Positions 1 through 11,443 are shown, counted from the stretch's first letter. The stretch: DNA of 64,000 nt from Blochmannia endosymbiont of Camponotus sp. (GCF_023586085.1 NZ_CP097757.1:558001-622000); one strand, 5' to 3'. Notes: generated by a model not told the origin, from the sequence alone. Made by a program: numbers and translations.

Positions 1-1349
1 GTATCTCCTTGATACCATGGTTTATTAAAACGTTGGATTTTCCATGCTTTAGTCGGCATGACTCCAGTTAATTCTTCAAATAAATCGATACCAGTATATC
101 TACCATATCCAAACTTATTCATCCATTCAGACAAACTATCTATTCCCATTTTATAAGCTATTTGGTAAAAAAAAGTATCAGAAGATTCTTCAAGAGCTTT
201 TGTAATATTTAGTTCTCCATGTCCCCATCTTTTCCAATCTCGAAAACGTTTTTCTGAGCCGGGTAATTGCCACCAACCAGGATCAGAAAATAAAAAATTT
301 TGATTAATCACGCCTAAAATTAAAGCAGATACAGAAATATAAGGTTTTACTGTAGATGCAGGGGGATACATCCCTTGAGTAGCGCGATTAAGTAAAGGAC
401 AATTATTATCTTTCAGTAAAATACTATATTCTGTATTAGATATACCATCAACAAATAGATTTGGATCATAACTAGGATTCGAAATCAAAGCCTTTATTCC
501 ACCATTTCTCGGATCAATGACTATTACAGAAGATCGACTACCTAATAACAATTTTACAATGTATTGTTGTAAATTCAAATCTAATGTTAAAACAATACTT
601 CTTCCTGGAATTGGAGATCTTTTATACAATTTTCTAATAATTTTTCCACGATTATTTATTTCCACAGCTCCGTAACCTGGAGTACCATGTAAAACATTTT
701 CATAATAACGTTCAATTCCCAATTTACCTATATTGGGAGCAGAAATGTACTTACCTAAAATACCTTGTTTATTTAATCTTTTTATTTCCTCTTCATTAAT
801 CTTAGAAACATATCCAATAACATGACTCAAATCAGAGCCATAAGGATAATAACGACGTTGATAGCCTTTCATTACTACCCCCGAAAATCTAAACCTATTA
901 ACAGCAAACCGAGCTTGTTGTTCTTCTGTTAAACCAATTTTAATAGGTAATGACACAAATTGAGAAGAATGTTTTCTAGCTTTTTCAAAACGTACTATAT
1001 CGTAATCGCTTAAATTTAATAATAACTGCAATTCACGAATCGTTTTATTTAAATTAGTTGTATTTTCTGGTGTTATTTCTAACTGGTAAATAGTTCGATT
1101 TAATGCCAAAGCTATTCCATTACGATCATAAATAATCCCTCTTTTAGGCGGAATAGGGATAATCTTAATACGATTTTCGTTAGAACGAGTAGTATATATA
1201 TTAAAATTAACTATTTGTATCTGATATAAATGAATAAATAAAATACTAGTAGTTAATAAAACAAAAATACATGCAATAGTTACCCGACGTATAAACAACA
1301 ATAATTCAGCCGAATAATTATGAAAAATTTGATAATCATTTAACTTCAT
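1..1349 (-). CDS. mrdA: Penicillin-binding protein 2 (peptidoglycan transpeptidase), partial
   Basis: The ATG is at 1349 and the gene runs off the left edge, so about 449 N-terminal codons are present. PBP2 is the inner-membrane transpeptidase that cross-links side-wall peptidoglycan in rod-shaped cells with RodA (family knowledge). Visible are a single N-terminal membrane segment (about residues 18-40), the pedestal region with the PPKRG motif, and the active-site SxxK box: Ser332 in PPASTVKP, with Lys335. E. coli has PPGST, so Gly is Ala here. The GWWQLPGSEK and KRWGHG stretches match E. coli closely. In E. coli rlmH lies between mrdA and rsfS; here only 124 bases separate them. Identification is very secure. 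Confidence 0.96.
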   Translation of the reverse strand, partial: MKLNDYQIFHNYSAELLLFIRRVTIACIFVLLTTSILFIHLYQIQIVNFNIYTTRSNENRIKIIPIPPKRGIIYDRNGIALALNRTIYQLEITPENTTNLNKTIRELQLLLNLSDYDIVRFEKARKHSSQFVSLPIKIGLTEEQQARFAVNRFRFSGVVMKGYQRRYYPYGSDLSHVIGYVSKINEEEIKRLNKQGILGKYISAPNIGKLGIERYYENVLHGTPGYGAVEINNRGKIIRKLYKRSPIPGRSIVLTLDLNLQQYIVKLLLGSRSSVIVIDPRNGGIKALISNPSYDPNLFVDGISNTEYSILLKDNNCPLLNRATQGMYPPASTVKPYISVSALILGVINQNFLFSDPGWWQLPGSEKRFRDWKRWGHGELNITKALEESSDTFFYQIAYKMGIDSLSEWMNKFGYGRYTGIDLFEELTGVMPTKAWKIQRFNKPWYQGD

Positions 1350-1421
1350 ACAATTAAAGTTTACTTATATCTAACATGAACAATTCATATAAGTAATTGT
1401 ATACTTGTTTAATAAGTAAAA

Positions 1422-1458
1422 TATTTATATATACACACAAAATGTGTATATATAAATA
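1422..1458 (-). terminator. Hairpin between rsfS and mrdA
   Basis: A 15-bp perfect inverted repeat (1422-1436 and 1444-1458) with a 7-base loop lies just past the rsfS stop on the minus strand. It is entirely AT plus one GTG/CAC block. It may end rsfS transcription or be a processing site before mrdA. No strong U-run follows, so the terminator call is tentative. Confidence 0.45.
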
Positions 1459-1473
1459 AACTCTTTATTTATA

Positions 1474-1791
1474 CTAACACCAAAGCTTTTCTAATTCATA
1501 TAAGGTACGAATTTCTTTTTGCATTACATGTATAACCACGTCACCCAAATCTACTAAGACCCACTCACCAAAATTCATACCTTCTATACCATAAGGTCTC
1601 ACGCCTATACCACGGGATTTTTTCAATATCTCCTGAGATATTGAAATTACATGACGACTAGACATGCCAGTGCAGATAATCATAACATCTGTAATGTTAG
1701 TTTTGCCATACATGTCAAAACATATAATATCTTGTCCCCGTATATTATTGATAATATTAACTACAAATTCTTTCAAAATATTAGATTGCAC
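1474..1791 (-). CDS. rsfS: Ribosomal silencing factor RsfS
   Basis: This 105-residue protein has exactly the E. coli length. RsfS binds ribosomal protein L14 and blocks joining of the ribosomal subunits when nutrients are short (family knowledge). Conserved stretches include GQDIICFDM near residue 19, the ICTGMSSRHV motif near residue 39, WVLVDLGDVVIHVM near residue 77, and the C-terminal YELEKLW. In E. coli it is followed by rlmH and mrdA and preceded by nadD. Here both flanking genes are lost and replaced by AT-rich spacer. The coding sequence contains a 12-bp inverted repeat at 1621-1646. Confidence 0.95.
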   Translation of the reverse strand: MQSNILKEFVVNIINNIRGQDIICFDMYGKTNITDVMIICTGMSSRHVISISQEILKKSRGIGVRPYGIEGMNFGEWVLVDLGDVVIHVMQKEIRTLYELEKLWC

Positions 1792-2461
1792 AGCTTAACA
1801 CCCAAATATATGTATCGTTGTATAAACATGCATCAACGCATAATATCTATCATGTAACATAATAATTACTTTACAAATTAATAATGTTTAAATAAATATA
1901 AATAATTTCATACGGTAATACTAAATACATCAGTCTATGTACTCAATAAATAAGACTTTATTTATTTTAATATATTCTGTTTTATAAATCGTGTAATTAT
2001 TTAAAAAGTAAACTTTGTCAATTATAATAAAAATAATTATTTACACATATATAATACATATACTGTGTTATTATTTTATAATAACACAGTATATGTAAAA
2101 CACATTATCGTCTAAAAAATATAGCTATTAATTACACATATTATATCAAACCTACGTTATAACAAAAAATTTATACAATAATAATTATAAGCTCAGTATT
2201 TGAACCCCATTAAAGTCATTATATACAGTTATACACGCACATTTTTACCTATTAATAATAAAATCAAAAACCACTTTCCATTGGAATTAATATGATCTAA
2301 TAGAGATCAGTAAAAAATGATCTATTTTAATAATTGCAATATACATAGATATTATATAAATAATCCATACGTTGGATCGTAACAACTATGATATATCTAT
2401 TGCATAAAACTGTAAAAACCCGCTTATAAGTAAGACCAATTATAATATTACTGATAGAAAA
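1792..2461. other. Gene-free region between rsfS and holA (site of missing nadD/cobC)
   Basis: These 670 bases of AT-rich sequence carry no credible reading frame. In E. coli nadD and cobC occupy this position. I could not recognise any remnant of nadD. The only clear structure is the strong hairpin at 2055-2097, listed separately. Confidence 0.6.
2055..2097. terminator. 20-bp perfect hairpin in the rsfS-holA spacer
   Basis: Arms 2055-2074 and 2078-2097 are perfect complements around a TTT loop. The hairpin sits about 365 bases past the holA stop on the minus strand. It is symmetric, so it could act in either direction. It is probably a terminator for the holA operon or a leftover of the deleted nadD region. 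Confidence 0.5.
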
Positions 2462-3493
2462 TTATATATTAAGTATTGTTTTTTCATCGTAACATAATAA
2501 AGCTGACAATACCTCAAAATTAGACCATGAAAGAGAAATATAATCCTTTTTATATCTTAATTCTATTTGTACTAATAATTCAAGTGATTGATATAATTTA
2601 AATAAACTTAACCGTTTCACTGCTCTAGACAACAACATGTGACGATACTCTTTGTATACTTTATATTGTTTTAATAAACTAAATAATGATTTTCTTTGTG
2701 CCATACCATATTTTATATTAATTATCATTAATACTTCAGATTTAATTTTACGCAATAAAGCTTCTAAATCAACTTCCATATATTTCAACTGTCGCAAAAT
2801 GCGATCAGCACGTTGTTTTTTACCTATCAAAATTGCTTCTATCCAATGATTAACATTAAAACATGCCGAATCAGTAACTACTTTTTTGACGCGTATAAAA
2901 TTTAAATTCCCATCAGGATAGATTAAAGATAAATTTTGCAATACTTGATGTAAAAAAATTAAACTACCTTCATAGTAATAGCATAACAGTTGACAAGCTA
3001 AATTTTCTATAACGAGTTTCATATGCTTCGCTTGATTTTCTATCCATGTTGTCATCCGTCCATATGTGAGTGGACTACAATCAACAAATATTCCCTTTTT
3101 ATCAAAATATTGCAACCCAATATTATTTTTACTAATTTGATTCGATTCTTGAATGTATATAATTAATACTAAATCGTTATGAAGCAATGAAAATAATAAA
3201 GGGATATTTTTCTTAAAATAAGAAACAGGATAATTTTGAGTAAATTTCAACGAAAATATTTTTCGTTTTTCAAATAAACTTGACGTTTTAAATAAATTAA
3301 ATATATCCTTCCAATCAGAATATATATCTAATTCTACATTAATAGACGTATTAAAATTAAGTATCTTAGCTGCCTTTATAATACTAAGATAACTCTCTTG
3401 CAAAAGATAAGAATCGTTTCCTAGCAATAAATAAACAGACTTAAGTTCTTTTTGTAATTCTAAAAATAATTGTTCTGGATATATCCAAATCAT
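2462..3493 (-). CDS. holA: DNA polymerase III delta subunit
   Basis: HolA is the wrench subunit of the clamp loader that opens the beta sliding clamp during replication (family knowledge). The start was set at 3493, giving MIWIYPEQL, which matches the E. coli N-terminus and gives 343 residues, exactly the E. coli length. An in-frame ATG four codons upstream (3505) is possible but unnecessary. The AYLLLGND-like block (VYLLLGNDSYLLQES), LCYYYEGSL and HWIEAILIGKK are conserved. It lies downstream of lptE with a 63-base gap, as in E. coli. Sequence is otherwise fast-evolving, typical for this subunit in symbionts. Confidence 0.95.
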   Translation of the reverse strand: MIWIYPEQLFLELQKELKSVYLLLGNDSYLLQESYLSIIKAAKILNFNTSINVELDIYSDWKDIFNLFKTSSLFEKRKIFSLKFTQNYPVSYFKKNIPLLFSLLHNDLVLIIYIQESNQISKNNIGLQYFDKKGIFVDCSPLTYGRMTTWIENQAKHMKLVIENLACQLLCYYYEGSLIFLHQVLQNLSLIYPDGNLNFIRVKKVVTDSACFNVNHWIEAILIGKKQRADRILRQLKYMEVDLEALLRKIKSEVLMIINIKYGMAQRKSLFSLLKQYKVYKEYRHMLLSRAVKRLSLFKLYQSLELLVQIELRYKKDYISLSWSNFEVLSALLCYDEKTILNI

Positions 3494-3556
3494 GATATAA
3501 TTCAAGTGATAAATTAGAACGTTAATATTAGATACAAAAAATTTTTATCATGTATC

Positions 3557-4120
3557 TTAACTAAAACAATCTTCAAATCGTAAAAATAATTGATGTATAA
3601 GTTGTTGAGCTGCATCTCGATACATATCTTTACGTATATCATTCTCTTGTGTATCATTAAATAAAGCACTGCAAGGATTGCGTATAAAAAAACGATGAAC
3701 ACGAACGTTAACAGGGCAACAATTTTTATTTGGTATGAATAAATTAGTTTGTATATGCAATATTAATTGATATCCAGCTTCTTTTCCATTCTGAAAAACA
3801 AAAGTAGTTATATACTTTTCTGAAGCACTGATAATATGTAAACAAGGAATATGTGATTCTCGTGCGCATAAATTATCCTTGAAATCATCAACTACACCAA
3901 TTTGGTTAATATGCAACTCAGTCATTATAGCACGAGTTATTGGTCCAAACGGATCATAACTACATAATGATATAGAACTTATGTTATTAATTATTTGTAA
4001 TTTTTTTTCTGCTATATCCGTACACAATCTATAACCACAACTTTCAAACATAATCATAGTAACAATACTTACAATTATTAAAAGATAATTCTTTATATGT
4101 AAAACATGACCAATATTCAC
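3557..4120 (-). CDS. lptE: LPS-assembly lipoprotein LptE
   Basis: LptE plugs the LptD barrel in the outer membrane and helps insert lipopolysaccharide (family knowledge). The start is GTG at 4120, overlapping the leuS stop in a GTGA arrangement, so the two are translationally coupled. The 187-residue product has an N-terminal hydrophobic segment ending in FESC, with the candidate lipidated Cys28. That lipobox is poor: Phe at -3 and Glu at -2 are unusual. Matching E. coli are the CGYRL start of the mature protein, GPITRAI, and [13 protein letters not shown]. Position between leuS and holA supports the call. Confidence 0.9.
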   Translation of the reverse strand: MNIGHVLHIKNYLLIIVSIVTMIMFESCGYRLCTDIAEKKLQIINNISSISLCSYDPFGPITRAIMTELHINQIGVVDDFKDNLCARESHIPCLHIISASEKYITTFVFQNGKEAGYQLILHIQTNLFIPNKNCCPVNVRVHRFFIRNPCSALFNDTQENDIRKDMYRDAAQQLIHQLFLRFEDCFS

Positions 4121-6732
4121 TGTATAATAATATTAATCACTCTATTTGGAACATAGATTATATTATTTATTTTTTTTCTAATAAGATATTTATTCAAAAC
4201 ATTCTCTGATTCTAATAATTTATAAACTACATTCTTATCGCTATTCAATGGTACATATATTTTATGTCGCATTTTCCCATTAACTTGCACTATAATAAGT
4301 GTCTTGTCATTTATTATTGCTTGTGTATCTACAGTTGGCCATGTTGCATGATCAATATCTCCCAAACCTCCTAAAGCTTTCCATAAAATAAAACTAATAT
4401 GTGGAGTAAACGGATATAATAATCGTACTATTACTAACAAAGCTTCTTGCAATACTGCTCTATCTTGCATACTCTTTTTTTGGGCGCTATATAATTTATT
4501 CACTAATTTCATAATCGCAGCCAAAGCAGTATTAAATGATTGTCTACGATCAATATCGTCAGTAACTTTTTCTATGGTTTTATGTATGTTATACCGAATG
4601 AATTTTTGCACATAATTAAGCATTAACCCGTTCAAAGTCTTCACAGGCCCATCTTGGATATGTTGATATACTAAACTCCAAACACGCCTAAGAAAACGCT
4701 GAGCACCTTCCAATCCAGATTCTTTCCACTCTAACGCTGCTCCAACTGGAGCAGCGAACATGATAAAAAAACGTACTGCATCCGAACCATATCTTTCAAT
4801 AATTGTATTTGGATCAATACCATTATTTTTTGACTTTGACATTTTACACAGTCCAGCATAAATCAAATCACGTCCATTTTTATCTACAGCCTCTACAATA
4901 TGTCCCATTGTATCACGTTTTATTTTAACATGAGTTGGATCTACCCATATACGTTGATTATTAGTAGACAAATAATAAAATGAATCTGACAATACCATAC
5001 CTTGACATAATAAGCGTATTGCAGGTTCATCAGAACAAACTAATCCTTCATCGCGCATTAATTTATGATAAAAACGAAAATACAATAAATGCATGGTGGC
5101 ATGTTCAATTCCACCTATATATTGATCAATTGGTAACCAATAATTAGCAGAATGTTTATCCAACATACCTTTACTATAATGAGGACATGTATAACGAGCA
5201 TAATACCAAGAAGATTCCATAAAAGTATCAAAAGTATCAGTATCACGAATAGCTGCTTGTCCTTTATAAGTAGTTTGAATCCAATTCGAATACATCTTTA
5301 AAGAACTATCTACATGTTTATTATTCCTATTACTTTGCATAGGTACTATTTTTTTTGGCAGAATTACCGGTAATTGATCAAAAAACACTGGCTTAACGAC
5401 ACCATTTTCTAGTGTTATCATAGGAATAGGAACTCCCCAATAACGCTGACGTGATATACACCAATCTTTTAAGCGATAATATATCTTATATTGAGCTATA
5501 CCACGTGTAATTAACGCTGCAGCAATTATATTAGACGCCGTACAAGAACTTAATCCATTAAACTCACCAGAATTAAATAATATTCCATCTCCAGTCATTG
5601 CTTTAACCATAACACTTGGTTCAGTTCCATCCAGATTCTTTATGACAGGTTTAACTGGTAGATTATATTTGCAAGCAAACTCCCAATCTTGTTGATTATG
5701 GGCTGGAACTAATACACCTGCTCCTATTCCATCAAGTTCAATAGGTATGAGAAAATTAACAACCCAAATTGGCAATCTACTATTAGTAATTGGATGTATC
5801 GCATAAATATTAATAGGCATTCCCTTTTTTTCAAAAAAACGAACATTTTCTGATATTGATTTAATATCAAAATGATCACATTTTTGAGTAAAACGAGCTA
5901 AATTTAAATCAATTGCTGCTATTTTTAACACCATTGGATGATCTATAGATACCAATAAACAAGTAATTCCCATAAAAATATCCAATTGGGTAGTATATAC
6001 CGTTAACGTATCATCACAATTCGCAATATTAAAAGTAACATTAACACCTTCCGATCGTCCTATCCAATTTCTTTGCATAATTTTTACTTGTTCAGGCCAA
6101 TTTTTTAATTGATCTAACCCATATAATAATTGATCTGCGTAATTAGTAATTTTTATAAACCATTGCGGAATTTTTTTATATTTAACACGAGTATGACAAC
6201 GCCAACAACAATTATTAATAACTTGCTCATTCGCCAAAACCGTTTTATGATATGGACACCAGTTTACTGATGAAGTTTTTTTATATACTAAACCTTTTTT
6301 ATATAAAATAGTAAAAAACCATTGCTCCCATCGATAATATTGAGGTTGACAGGTTATAATCTCTCTACTCCAGTCGTAAGCAAAACCCAACGATTGTAAT
6401 TGATTTTTCATATAATGAATATTAGATTGTGTCCAAATTTCTGGATCTGTATTATTTATGATTGCAGCATGTTCTGCAGGCAACCCAAAAGCATCCCAAC
6501 CTATGGGTTGTAATACATTTTTTCCAAGCATACGTTGATATCGAGAAATTACATCTCCAATTGTATAATTGCGTACATGGCCCATATGTAAGTTTCCAGA
6601 TGGATATGGGATCATAGATAAACAATAATACTTTTCTTTACTACTATCTTCCGTTACTGAAAAAGTCTTATTTTTATACCAATATTTCTGAACAATGCTT
6701 TCAATTTCATTTGGAGAATATGATTTGCGCAT
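4117..6732 (-). CDS. leuS: Leucyl-tRNA synthetase
   Basis: LeuRS charges tRNA-Leu and edits mischarged products. The 871-residue protein is close to the E. coli length of 860. The class I signature HMGH is at residues 49-52 within [15 protein letters not shown], the KMSKSK loop is in the C-terminal half (CKMSKSKNN), and [13 protein letters not shown] and the zinc-knuckle cysteines (NWCPYH and NCCWRCH) are present. The CP1 editing domain is retained, including the [11 protein letters not shown] stretch. It overlaps lptE by four bases. A 10-bp GC-rich inverted repeat lies inside the gene at 4735-4756. Confidence 0.98.
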   Translation of the reverse strand: MRKSYSPNEIESIVQKYWYKNKTFSVTEDSSKEKYYCLSMIPYPSGNLHMGHVRNYTIGDVISRYQRMLGKNVLQPIGWDAFGLPAEHAAIINNTDPEIWTQSNIHYMKNQLQSLGFAYDWSREIITCQPQYYRWEQWFFTILYKKGLVYKKTSSVNWCPYHKTVLANEQVINNCCWRCHTRVKYKKIPQWFIKITNYADQLLYGLDQLKNWPEQVKIMQRNWIGRSEGVNVTFNIANCDDTLTVYTTQLDIFMGITCLLVSIDHPMVLKIAAIDLNLARFTQKCDHFDIKSISENVRFFEKKGMPINIYAIHPITNSRLPIWVVNFLIPIELDGIGAGVLVPAHNQQDWEFACKYNLPVKPVIKNLDGTEPSVMVKAMTGDGILFNSGEFNGLSSCTASNIIAAALITRGIAQYKIYYRLKDWCISRQRYWGVPIPMITLENGVVKPVFFDQLPVILPKKIVPMQSNRNNKHVDSSLKMYSNWIQTTYKGQAAIRDTDTFDTFMESSWYYARYTCPHYSKGMLDKHSANYWLPIDQYIGGIEHATMHLLYFRFYHKLMRDEGLVCSDEPAIRLLCQGMVLSDSFYYLSTNNQRIWVDPTHVKIKRDTMGHIVEAVDKNGRDLIYAGLCKMSKSKNNGIDPNTIIERYGSDAVRFFIMFAAPVGAALEWKESGLEGAQRFLRRVWSLVYQHIQDGPVKTLNGLMLNYVQKFIRYNIHKTIEKVTDDIDRRQSFNTALAAIMKLVNKLYSAQKKSMQDRAVLQEALLVIVRLLYPFTPHISFILWKALGGLGDIDHATWPTVDTQAIINDKTLIIVQVNGKMRHKIYVPLNSDKNVVYKLLESENVLNKYLIRKKINNIIYVPNRVINIIIQ

Positions 6733-6997
6733 AACTATTTCACTATAAATAAAAAATTATTAATCGGTAATTAAAACTTAAATTAATTAAAACCATCAAC
6801 ATTTTCTAAATTAAAACTACTTTTTACTAAAATTATAAACTAACGATTAAACATCAGTACATTCACGTCATGAATAACAATTAACCAATTTTTGTTATAA
6901 ATATATAGCAAAAATGCTTAAGTTATTAATACATAAAACAAACCTTATATATAAACTCAAAATTTTCATACAATTATACACCACGCACTTTATAGAT

Positions 6998-8557
6998 TTA
7001 ATAAAAATTTTTTATTGAAAAAATATATAATTTTTTGCATTTAAAGATTAAAATTACATATACAGTAATGATACTTAAAAAAAACCAGGATCCAAATCTT
7101 GCATACGGCGTCAACCCTGTAGTTGGAATAACTGTATCACTAAGTACTGTTGAACTAAACTGAGGAAGTTGTGCTTGAATGGAACCATCTGCATTTACAA
7201 TAGCAGTAACTCCATTGTTAGTACTGCACAATAAAGGTCTTCCTAGTTCTAGAGCACGCATACGAGCCATTTGAAAATATTGCCACGGTCCAATAGAATT
7301 TCCAAACCATGCGTTGTTTGCAACAGTTAATAAAAAATCAGTATCAGGTTTAAAATTATCGCGAATTTGCTTGCCAAGAATTATTTCATAACAAATAACA
7401 GCAGTTATTTTGATAAACGACACAGTCAATTGCGGTTGAAAATAATAACCTTTTTGCATAGAAGGAACAGGAATATTAAATAAATGTAACAATGGACTAA
7501 AAAATCTTTGCAATGGAAAACTTTCAGAACATAATACTAGATGATGTTTATCATACCGATTACAACTCGGATATTTGTAAGGTTTAGAATCTCCAATTAC
7601 TATAATACTATTATAATAATAGTAATCGTTTTTAACATAACGCATTCCAATAATCCCAGTAATCAAATTTGTTTGATCTTGTCTTAACTGATGATCTAAT
7701 AATGTTAAAACTTGGTCATGGTCAATTTCATTTCCTGGAATCGCTGATTCTGGCCAAATAATTATTTTTGTTTTTCCAAGCAAAGGCAAAGTATGATCTA
7801 AATATATTTGCATTATTTTGTCTAAATAATTAGCATTCCACTTTATGTGTTGGTCAATATTACCTTGTACTAACGAAACATTTACAGCACGTTGTGGTTG
7901 TATATGATACCATTGTATCCATTCTAAAGGCCACAAAAACAACAATATCCCTAAAGATACAACCGTTGATGATAACTGTGCTCTTTTAATGGATATCGCT
8001 ACTAATCCACTTATTAAAACAAGAATAAACGTGATACCTTCTACCCCAAAAATAGGGGCAATGCCTTTGAAAGGCCCATCAATTTGACTATAACCAAACT
8101 GTAACCACGGAAATCCAGTAAAAATATGCCCTCTAATATATTCAATAATTAACCATAATACTGGAGCAGTACCTACTGCACACCATATAGTTGTATTTAA
8201 ACGTATTACCGTAAGTAATGCAGAAAATAATATGGGAAACAATGTCAAATATAAGACTAAACAAACAATTAACGCAGTATTTATATAACTACACATATTA
8301 CTAAATTGATCTATACTTATATAAATCCATTGTAATCCACTACCAAAAAAACCAATACCCCAAAAAAACGCATACCATATAACTTGTTTCCATGTAGAAT
8401 CTAAAACTTTTTTTAATAAAACAGTTAATGAAATAATACTAGCTGGCCAAAAGTTGTACGGAGAAAATCCTAAAACACCGAATGCTCCAAATAATAATAC
8501 TATGAAAAACAAAAAAAATTGTTTGTATTTATAATATGCGGTAACAACGAACATCAT
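6998..8557 (-). CDS. lnt: Apolipoprotein N-acyltransferase
   Basis: Lnt adds the third acyl chain to the N-terminal cysteine of outer-membrane lipoproteins in the inner membrane (family knowledge). The 519-residue protein has about six to eight membrane segments in the first 215 residues and a nitrilase-like periplasmic domain. The catalytic triad is visible: Glu270 in WPESA, Lys337 in DKHHL, Cys389 in VICYE, with the extra Glu345. It starts ATGATG and overlaps the ybeX stop by four bases. Its retention fits the lipoproteins Pal, LolB and LptE encoded in this window. Confidence 0.97.
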   Translation of the reverse strand: MMFVVTAYYKYKQFFLFFIVLLFGAFGVLGFSPYNFWPASIISLTVLLKKVLDSTWKQVIWYAFFWGIGFFGSGLQWIYISIDQFSNMCSYINTALIVCLVLYLTLFPILFSALLTVIRLNTTIWCAVGTAPVLWLIIEYIRGHIFTGFPWLQFGYSQIDGPFKGIAPIFGVEGITFILVLISGLVAISIKRAQLSSTVVSLGILLFLWPLEWIQWYHIQPQRAVNVSLVQGNIDQHIKWNANYLDKIMQIYLDHTLPLLGKTKIIIWPESAIPGNEIDHDQVLTLLDHQLRQDQTNLITGIIGMRYVKNDYYYYNSIIVIGDSKPYKYPSCNRYDKHHLVLCSESFPLQRFFSPLLHLFNIPVPSMQKGYYFQPQLTVSFIKITAVICYEIILGKQIRDNFKPDTDFLLTVANNAWFGNSIGPWQYFQMARMRALELGRPLLCSTNNGVTAIVNADGSIQAQLPQFSSTVLSDTVIPTTGLTPYARFGSWFFLSIITVYVILIFKCKKLYIFSIKNFY

Positions 8558-9444
8558 GTATGCAAATTATTGTTTTTAGATACATATAATGAATTTTTAG
8601 GAATTTGTACAAGTAATTGCATAATACGATGACTATCTGTAAGTGTGACTTTAAATGTATAACCCAAAATGTCTATAGATTCTCCATTTGTAGGTAAATG
8701 TCCAAAAGATTGCATCACAAAACCTCCAACAGTGTCTATTTCTTCATTATAAAAACAAGTATTAAACATTTTGTTGAAATCTATAACAGGGGTTAATGCA
8801 TTAACAATAAAAGTATATTGGCTTATCTGACGAATATCACAATTATCTTTATTATCATATTCATCTTCAATTTCTCCAACAATCAATTCTAATATGTCCT
8901 CAATGGTAATAAGTCCAGACATGCCTCCAAATTCATCTATTACAATAGCCATATGGCAGTGTTGTATACGAAATTCTTGTAGCATCCTGTCTACGCCTTT
9001 ATGTTCTGGTACTACCAAAGCTGGGCGTAAAATTTTATCAAAACTACATGATTTAGATTTTTTTAATATGAATGGTAATAAATCTTTAGCAATTAAAACT
9101 CCTTTGATTCTATCCTGATTACCATGTAATACTGGAAATCTGGAATGCGCAGACTCTATAATAATAGAAAGCTGCTCATCCCAAGATTGAGTATTTTTTA
9201 AAAAAATAATTTGTGCCCTAGGCACCATAATATCTCTAACTTTTTGTTCGACAATATCCATAACTCCTTCCAGCATATCTCGAGTATCTGCATCTATCAA
9301 AGAATTTTGCTCAAAATCACGTATTAAATTTAGCAAATCATCACGATTTTTAGGACTACTATGAAAGAGATGATGTAATATGAAAGCAAAAAAGCTCTTT
9401 TTACGAATTGAATTAACATTCTCCGCTAAATTATGGTCATTCAT
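8554..9444 (-). CDS. ybeX: CBS-domain protein YbeX (CorC family)
   Basis: This 296-residue protein resembles E. coli YbeX/CorC (292). The order is an N-terminal region, two CBS domains (about residues 65-195, with IMVPRAQ and [23 protein letters not shown] split across them), then the C-terminal CorC_HlyC domain with [12 protein letters not shown]. The family is linked to magnesium and cobalt efflux in older work and to ribosome maturation and heat tolerance through its operon partners (family knowledge). It overlaps lnt by four bases and follows ybeY by 38, so it is part of the ybeZYX-lnt operon. Confidence 0.95.
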   Translation of the reverse strand: MNDHNLAENVNSIRKKSFFAFILHHLFHSSPKNRDDLLNLIRDFEQNSLIDADTRDMLEGVMDIVEQKVRDIMVPRAQIIFLKNTQSWDEQLSIIIESAHSRFPVLHGNQDRIKGVLIAKDLLPFILKKSKSCSFDKILRPALVVPEHKGVDRMLQEFRIQHCHMAIVIDEFGGMSGLITIEDILELIVGEIEDEYDNKDNCDIRQISQYTFIVNALTPVIDFNKMFNTCFYNEEIDTVGGFVMQSFGHLPTNGESIDILGYTFKVTLTDSHRIMQLLVQIPKNSLYVSKNNNLHT

Positions 9445-9482
9445 AATTTTACTTTACTATATCTTATAAAAATGTATATTAC

Positions 9483-9935
9483 CTATGTATAACAACACGT
9501 TTGATATCCGTATTGCTGAAGTATACTTATTTCAGTTTGTTTCATTAATATAGCCTCTTCATCAAGAAGATGATTATATCCCAATAAATGCAATGAACCA
9601 TGAATCATCATATGCGCCCAATGCGCGCTAGTAGATGGTACATTTCTTTTCTTAGATTCATACTCAATCACTTGACGACAAAGTACTATATCTCCGAGTA
9701 ATGAAGATTTAATACCGGACGGGGGTACAAAAGGAAATGATAAAACATTAGTAGGATAATTTTTTCCCAAATAATACCAATTTAAATAACGCATTTCTTT
9801 TGCATCTACTATACGAATAGTCAATTCTATTTTTTTTTTATACGTAGAAAACATACCGCGCATCCATGATTTAAACAATTTTCTACTAGGTAATCCATCT
9901 AAATTTTTACATGCTAATTGCAAATCAAGAACCAT
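9483..9935 (-). CDS. ybeY: Endoribonuclease YbeY
   Basis: YbeY is a zinc-dependent RNase that matures the 3' end of 16S rRNA and takes part in ribosome quality control (family knowledge). The ATG at 9935 was chosen because it yields MVLDLQLAC, matching E. coli. In-frame TTG (9953) and GTG (9950) codons lie upstream, and a GGTGG Shine-Dalgarno-like run precedes the ATG. The product is about 150 residues. The metal site HGSLHLLGYNH supplies the three histidines; E. coli has D where this has N before the last His. PTNVLSFPF is conserved. It sits between ybeZ and ybeX as in E. coli. Confidence 0.93.
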   Translation of the reverse strand: MVLDLQLACKNLDGLPSRKLFKSWMRGMFSTYKKKIELTIRIVDAKEMRYLNWYYLGKNYPTNVLSFPFVPPSGIKSSLLGDIVLCRQVIEYESKKRNVPSTSAHWAHMMIHGSLHLLGYNHLLDEEAILMKQTEISILQQYGYQTCCYT

Positions 9936-10006
9936 TTGATTATTTACCACCAATCAATCCTCTTATTACAATGATTATTATCATCACTATTTATTTCTTT
10001 ATAATT

Positions 10007-11038
10007 TTATTTACAATTATTTTTATATTTGTTTGAGTCCATACTCAAAATATTTTTATTACCATCCCATGCTTCATATGCATCTATTATCCGAGTTACT
10101 ATAGAGTGACGTACCGAGTCTTCTTTATTAAAAAAATTAAAACTAATATCTTTAATGATAGGCAATACTTTAATAGCATGTTCTAATCCAGATGATTGAT
10201 TAGATGGTAAATCAATTTGTGTAATATCTCCAGTAATAATTACCGTAGAGCGAAATCCAATGCGCGTTAAAAACATTTTCATTTGAGTAATAGTCGTATT
10301 CTGACTCTCATCAAGAATAATAACAGAGTCGTTCAATGTACGTCCACGCATGTAAGCTAACGGCGCTACTTCTATTATTTTTTTTTGTATTAATTTCTCT
10401 ACTCTTTCATATCCAATGATATTGAACAAGGCATCATATAACGGCCGAACATAAGGGTCAGACTTTTGATTAAGATCTCCTGGCAAAAATCCTAATTTTT
10501 CTCCTGCTTCAATAGCAGGACGAGTTAAAATAATATGTTTATTTTTTTGACGCTCCAACAAGTCTACCGCAGCAGCGATTGCTAGATACGTTTTCCCAGT
10601 TCCTGCAGGCCCTATACCAAAAGTAACATCATGATTAAAAATATTAGAAATATATTGTGCTTGATTTTCTGTACGAGGCTTAATTATTCCACGTTTTGTC
10701 TCAATTCTTATTGAACTATTATTAATTTCTTTTGTATATTTTGATTTTTTTTTCAATATTTGGATCTTTTTAATAGTCAGATATATCCGTTCTGGATTAA
10801 TATCATTAATCGTTTCGCGCTCAAACTCTGTCTCTGAATACAAAGATACTAAAACATCAGTAGCTATTTCAACCGATATTGATGGACCTACTAATCTAAA
10901 AAAATTATTGTACCTATTGATAGTAATTTTCAACTGATATTCTAATTGTTTCAAGTTATCATCTAAAGGGCCGCATAGATTTATCAAACGTTTATTATTG
11001 ACTGGCTGTAATCTAATTTCTTTAGTTACTAAATTCAA
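10007..11038 (-). CDS. ybeZ: PhoH-like ATPase YbeZ
   Basis: This is a PhoH-family P-loop ATPase, partner of YbeY in RNA metabolism (family knowledge). The 343-residue protein is nearly the E. coli length (346). It has Walker A GPAGTGKT near residue 141, Walker B VIILDESQN near residue 238, and the highly conserved LTRPAIEAGEKLGFLPGDL and TRIGFRSTVIITGD stretches. It is the first gene of the ybeZYX-lnt set. The upstream neighbour miaB of E. coli is missing. Confidence 0.96.
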   Translation of the reverse strand: MNLVTKEIRLQPVNNKRLINLCGPLDDNLKQLEYQLKITINRYNNFFRLVGPSISVEIATDVLVSLYSETEFERETINDINPERIYLTIKKIQILKKKSKYTKEINNSSIRIETKRGIIKPRTENQAQYISNIFNHDVTFGIGPAGTGKTYLAIAAAVDLLERQKNKHIILTRPAIEAGEKLGFLPGDLNQKSDPYVRPLYDALFNIIGYERVEKLIQKKIIEVAPLAYMRGRTLNDSVIILDESQNTTITQMKMFLTRIGFRSTVIITGDITQIDLPSNQSSGLEHAIKVLPIIKDISFNFFNKEDSVRHSIVTRIIDAYEAWDGNKNILSMDSNKYKNNCK

Positions 11039-11443
11039 ATATCACTCCCAAATTATCGGAAATAAAATAGTTAATAATATCACTGCATTTAATACCCTTT
11101 TAAAACAAATAACATTAATAAATATATATTATAAATCATGAAACGTAACAAACAGCATTATATACTAACATACATGGAATATACAATTATTCATAAAAAT
11201 TAACCAAATATATTGATGCACTTATACAAAATATAATATTTTTACAGTAAAAATATTTACAATCATATATTAAGAAAATTAACTTATAATTTAATCGATA
11301 AAATTTTTAATATTTATTTAAATATATAATTTTATATGTTATGTATTTATGTATTAATAATTATTTACTTATATATAATCTTGACAATGTTATTAAGCAT
11401 ACATTATATATAAATTAACCCTTACATTAAATCATAAAATACT
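11039..11443. other. Divergent intergenic region at the site of missing miaB
   Basis: These 405 bases lie between divergent ybeZ and ubiF. E. coli has miaB here. I see no miaB remnant. The sequence is almost all A and T apart from the ubiF promoter candidate near 11381. Confidence 0.6.
11381..11410 (+). promoter_or_regulatory. Candidate sigma-70 promoter for ubiF
   Basis: A perfect TTGACA at 11381-11386 is followed after 18 bases by TATATA at 11405-11410, about 34 bases before the ubiF ATG. Perfect -35 boxes are not expected often in sequence this AT-rich, so this is one of the better promoter candidates in the window. Confidence 0.5.

Noticed and set aside
3514-3702. A short reading frame overlapping the lptE 3' end
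   Set aside because: It is a frame shadow of lptE and the spacer, with no features of a real protein.
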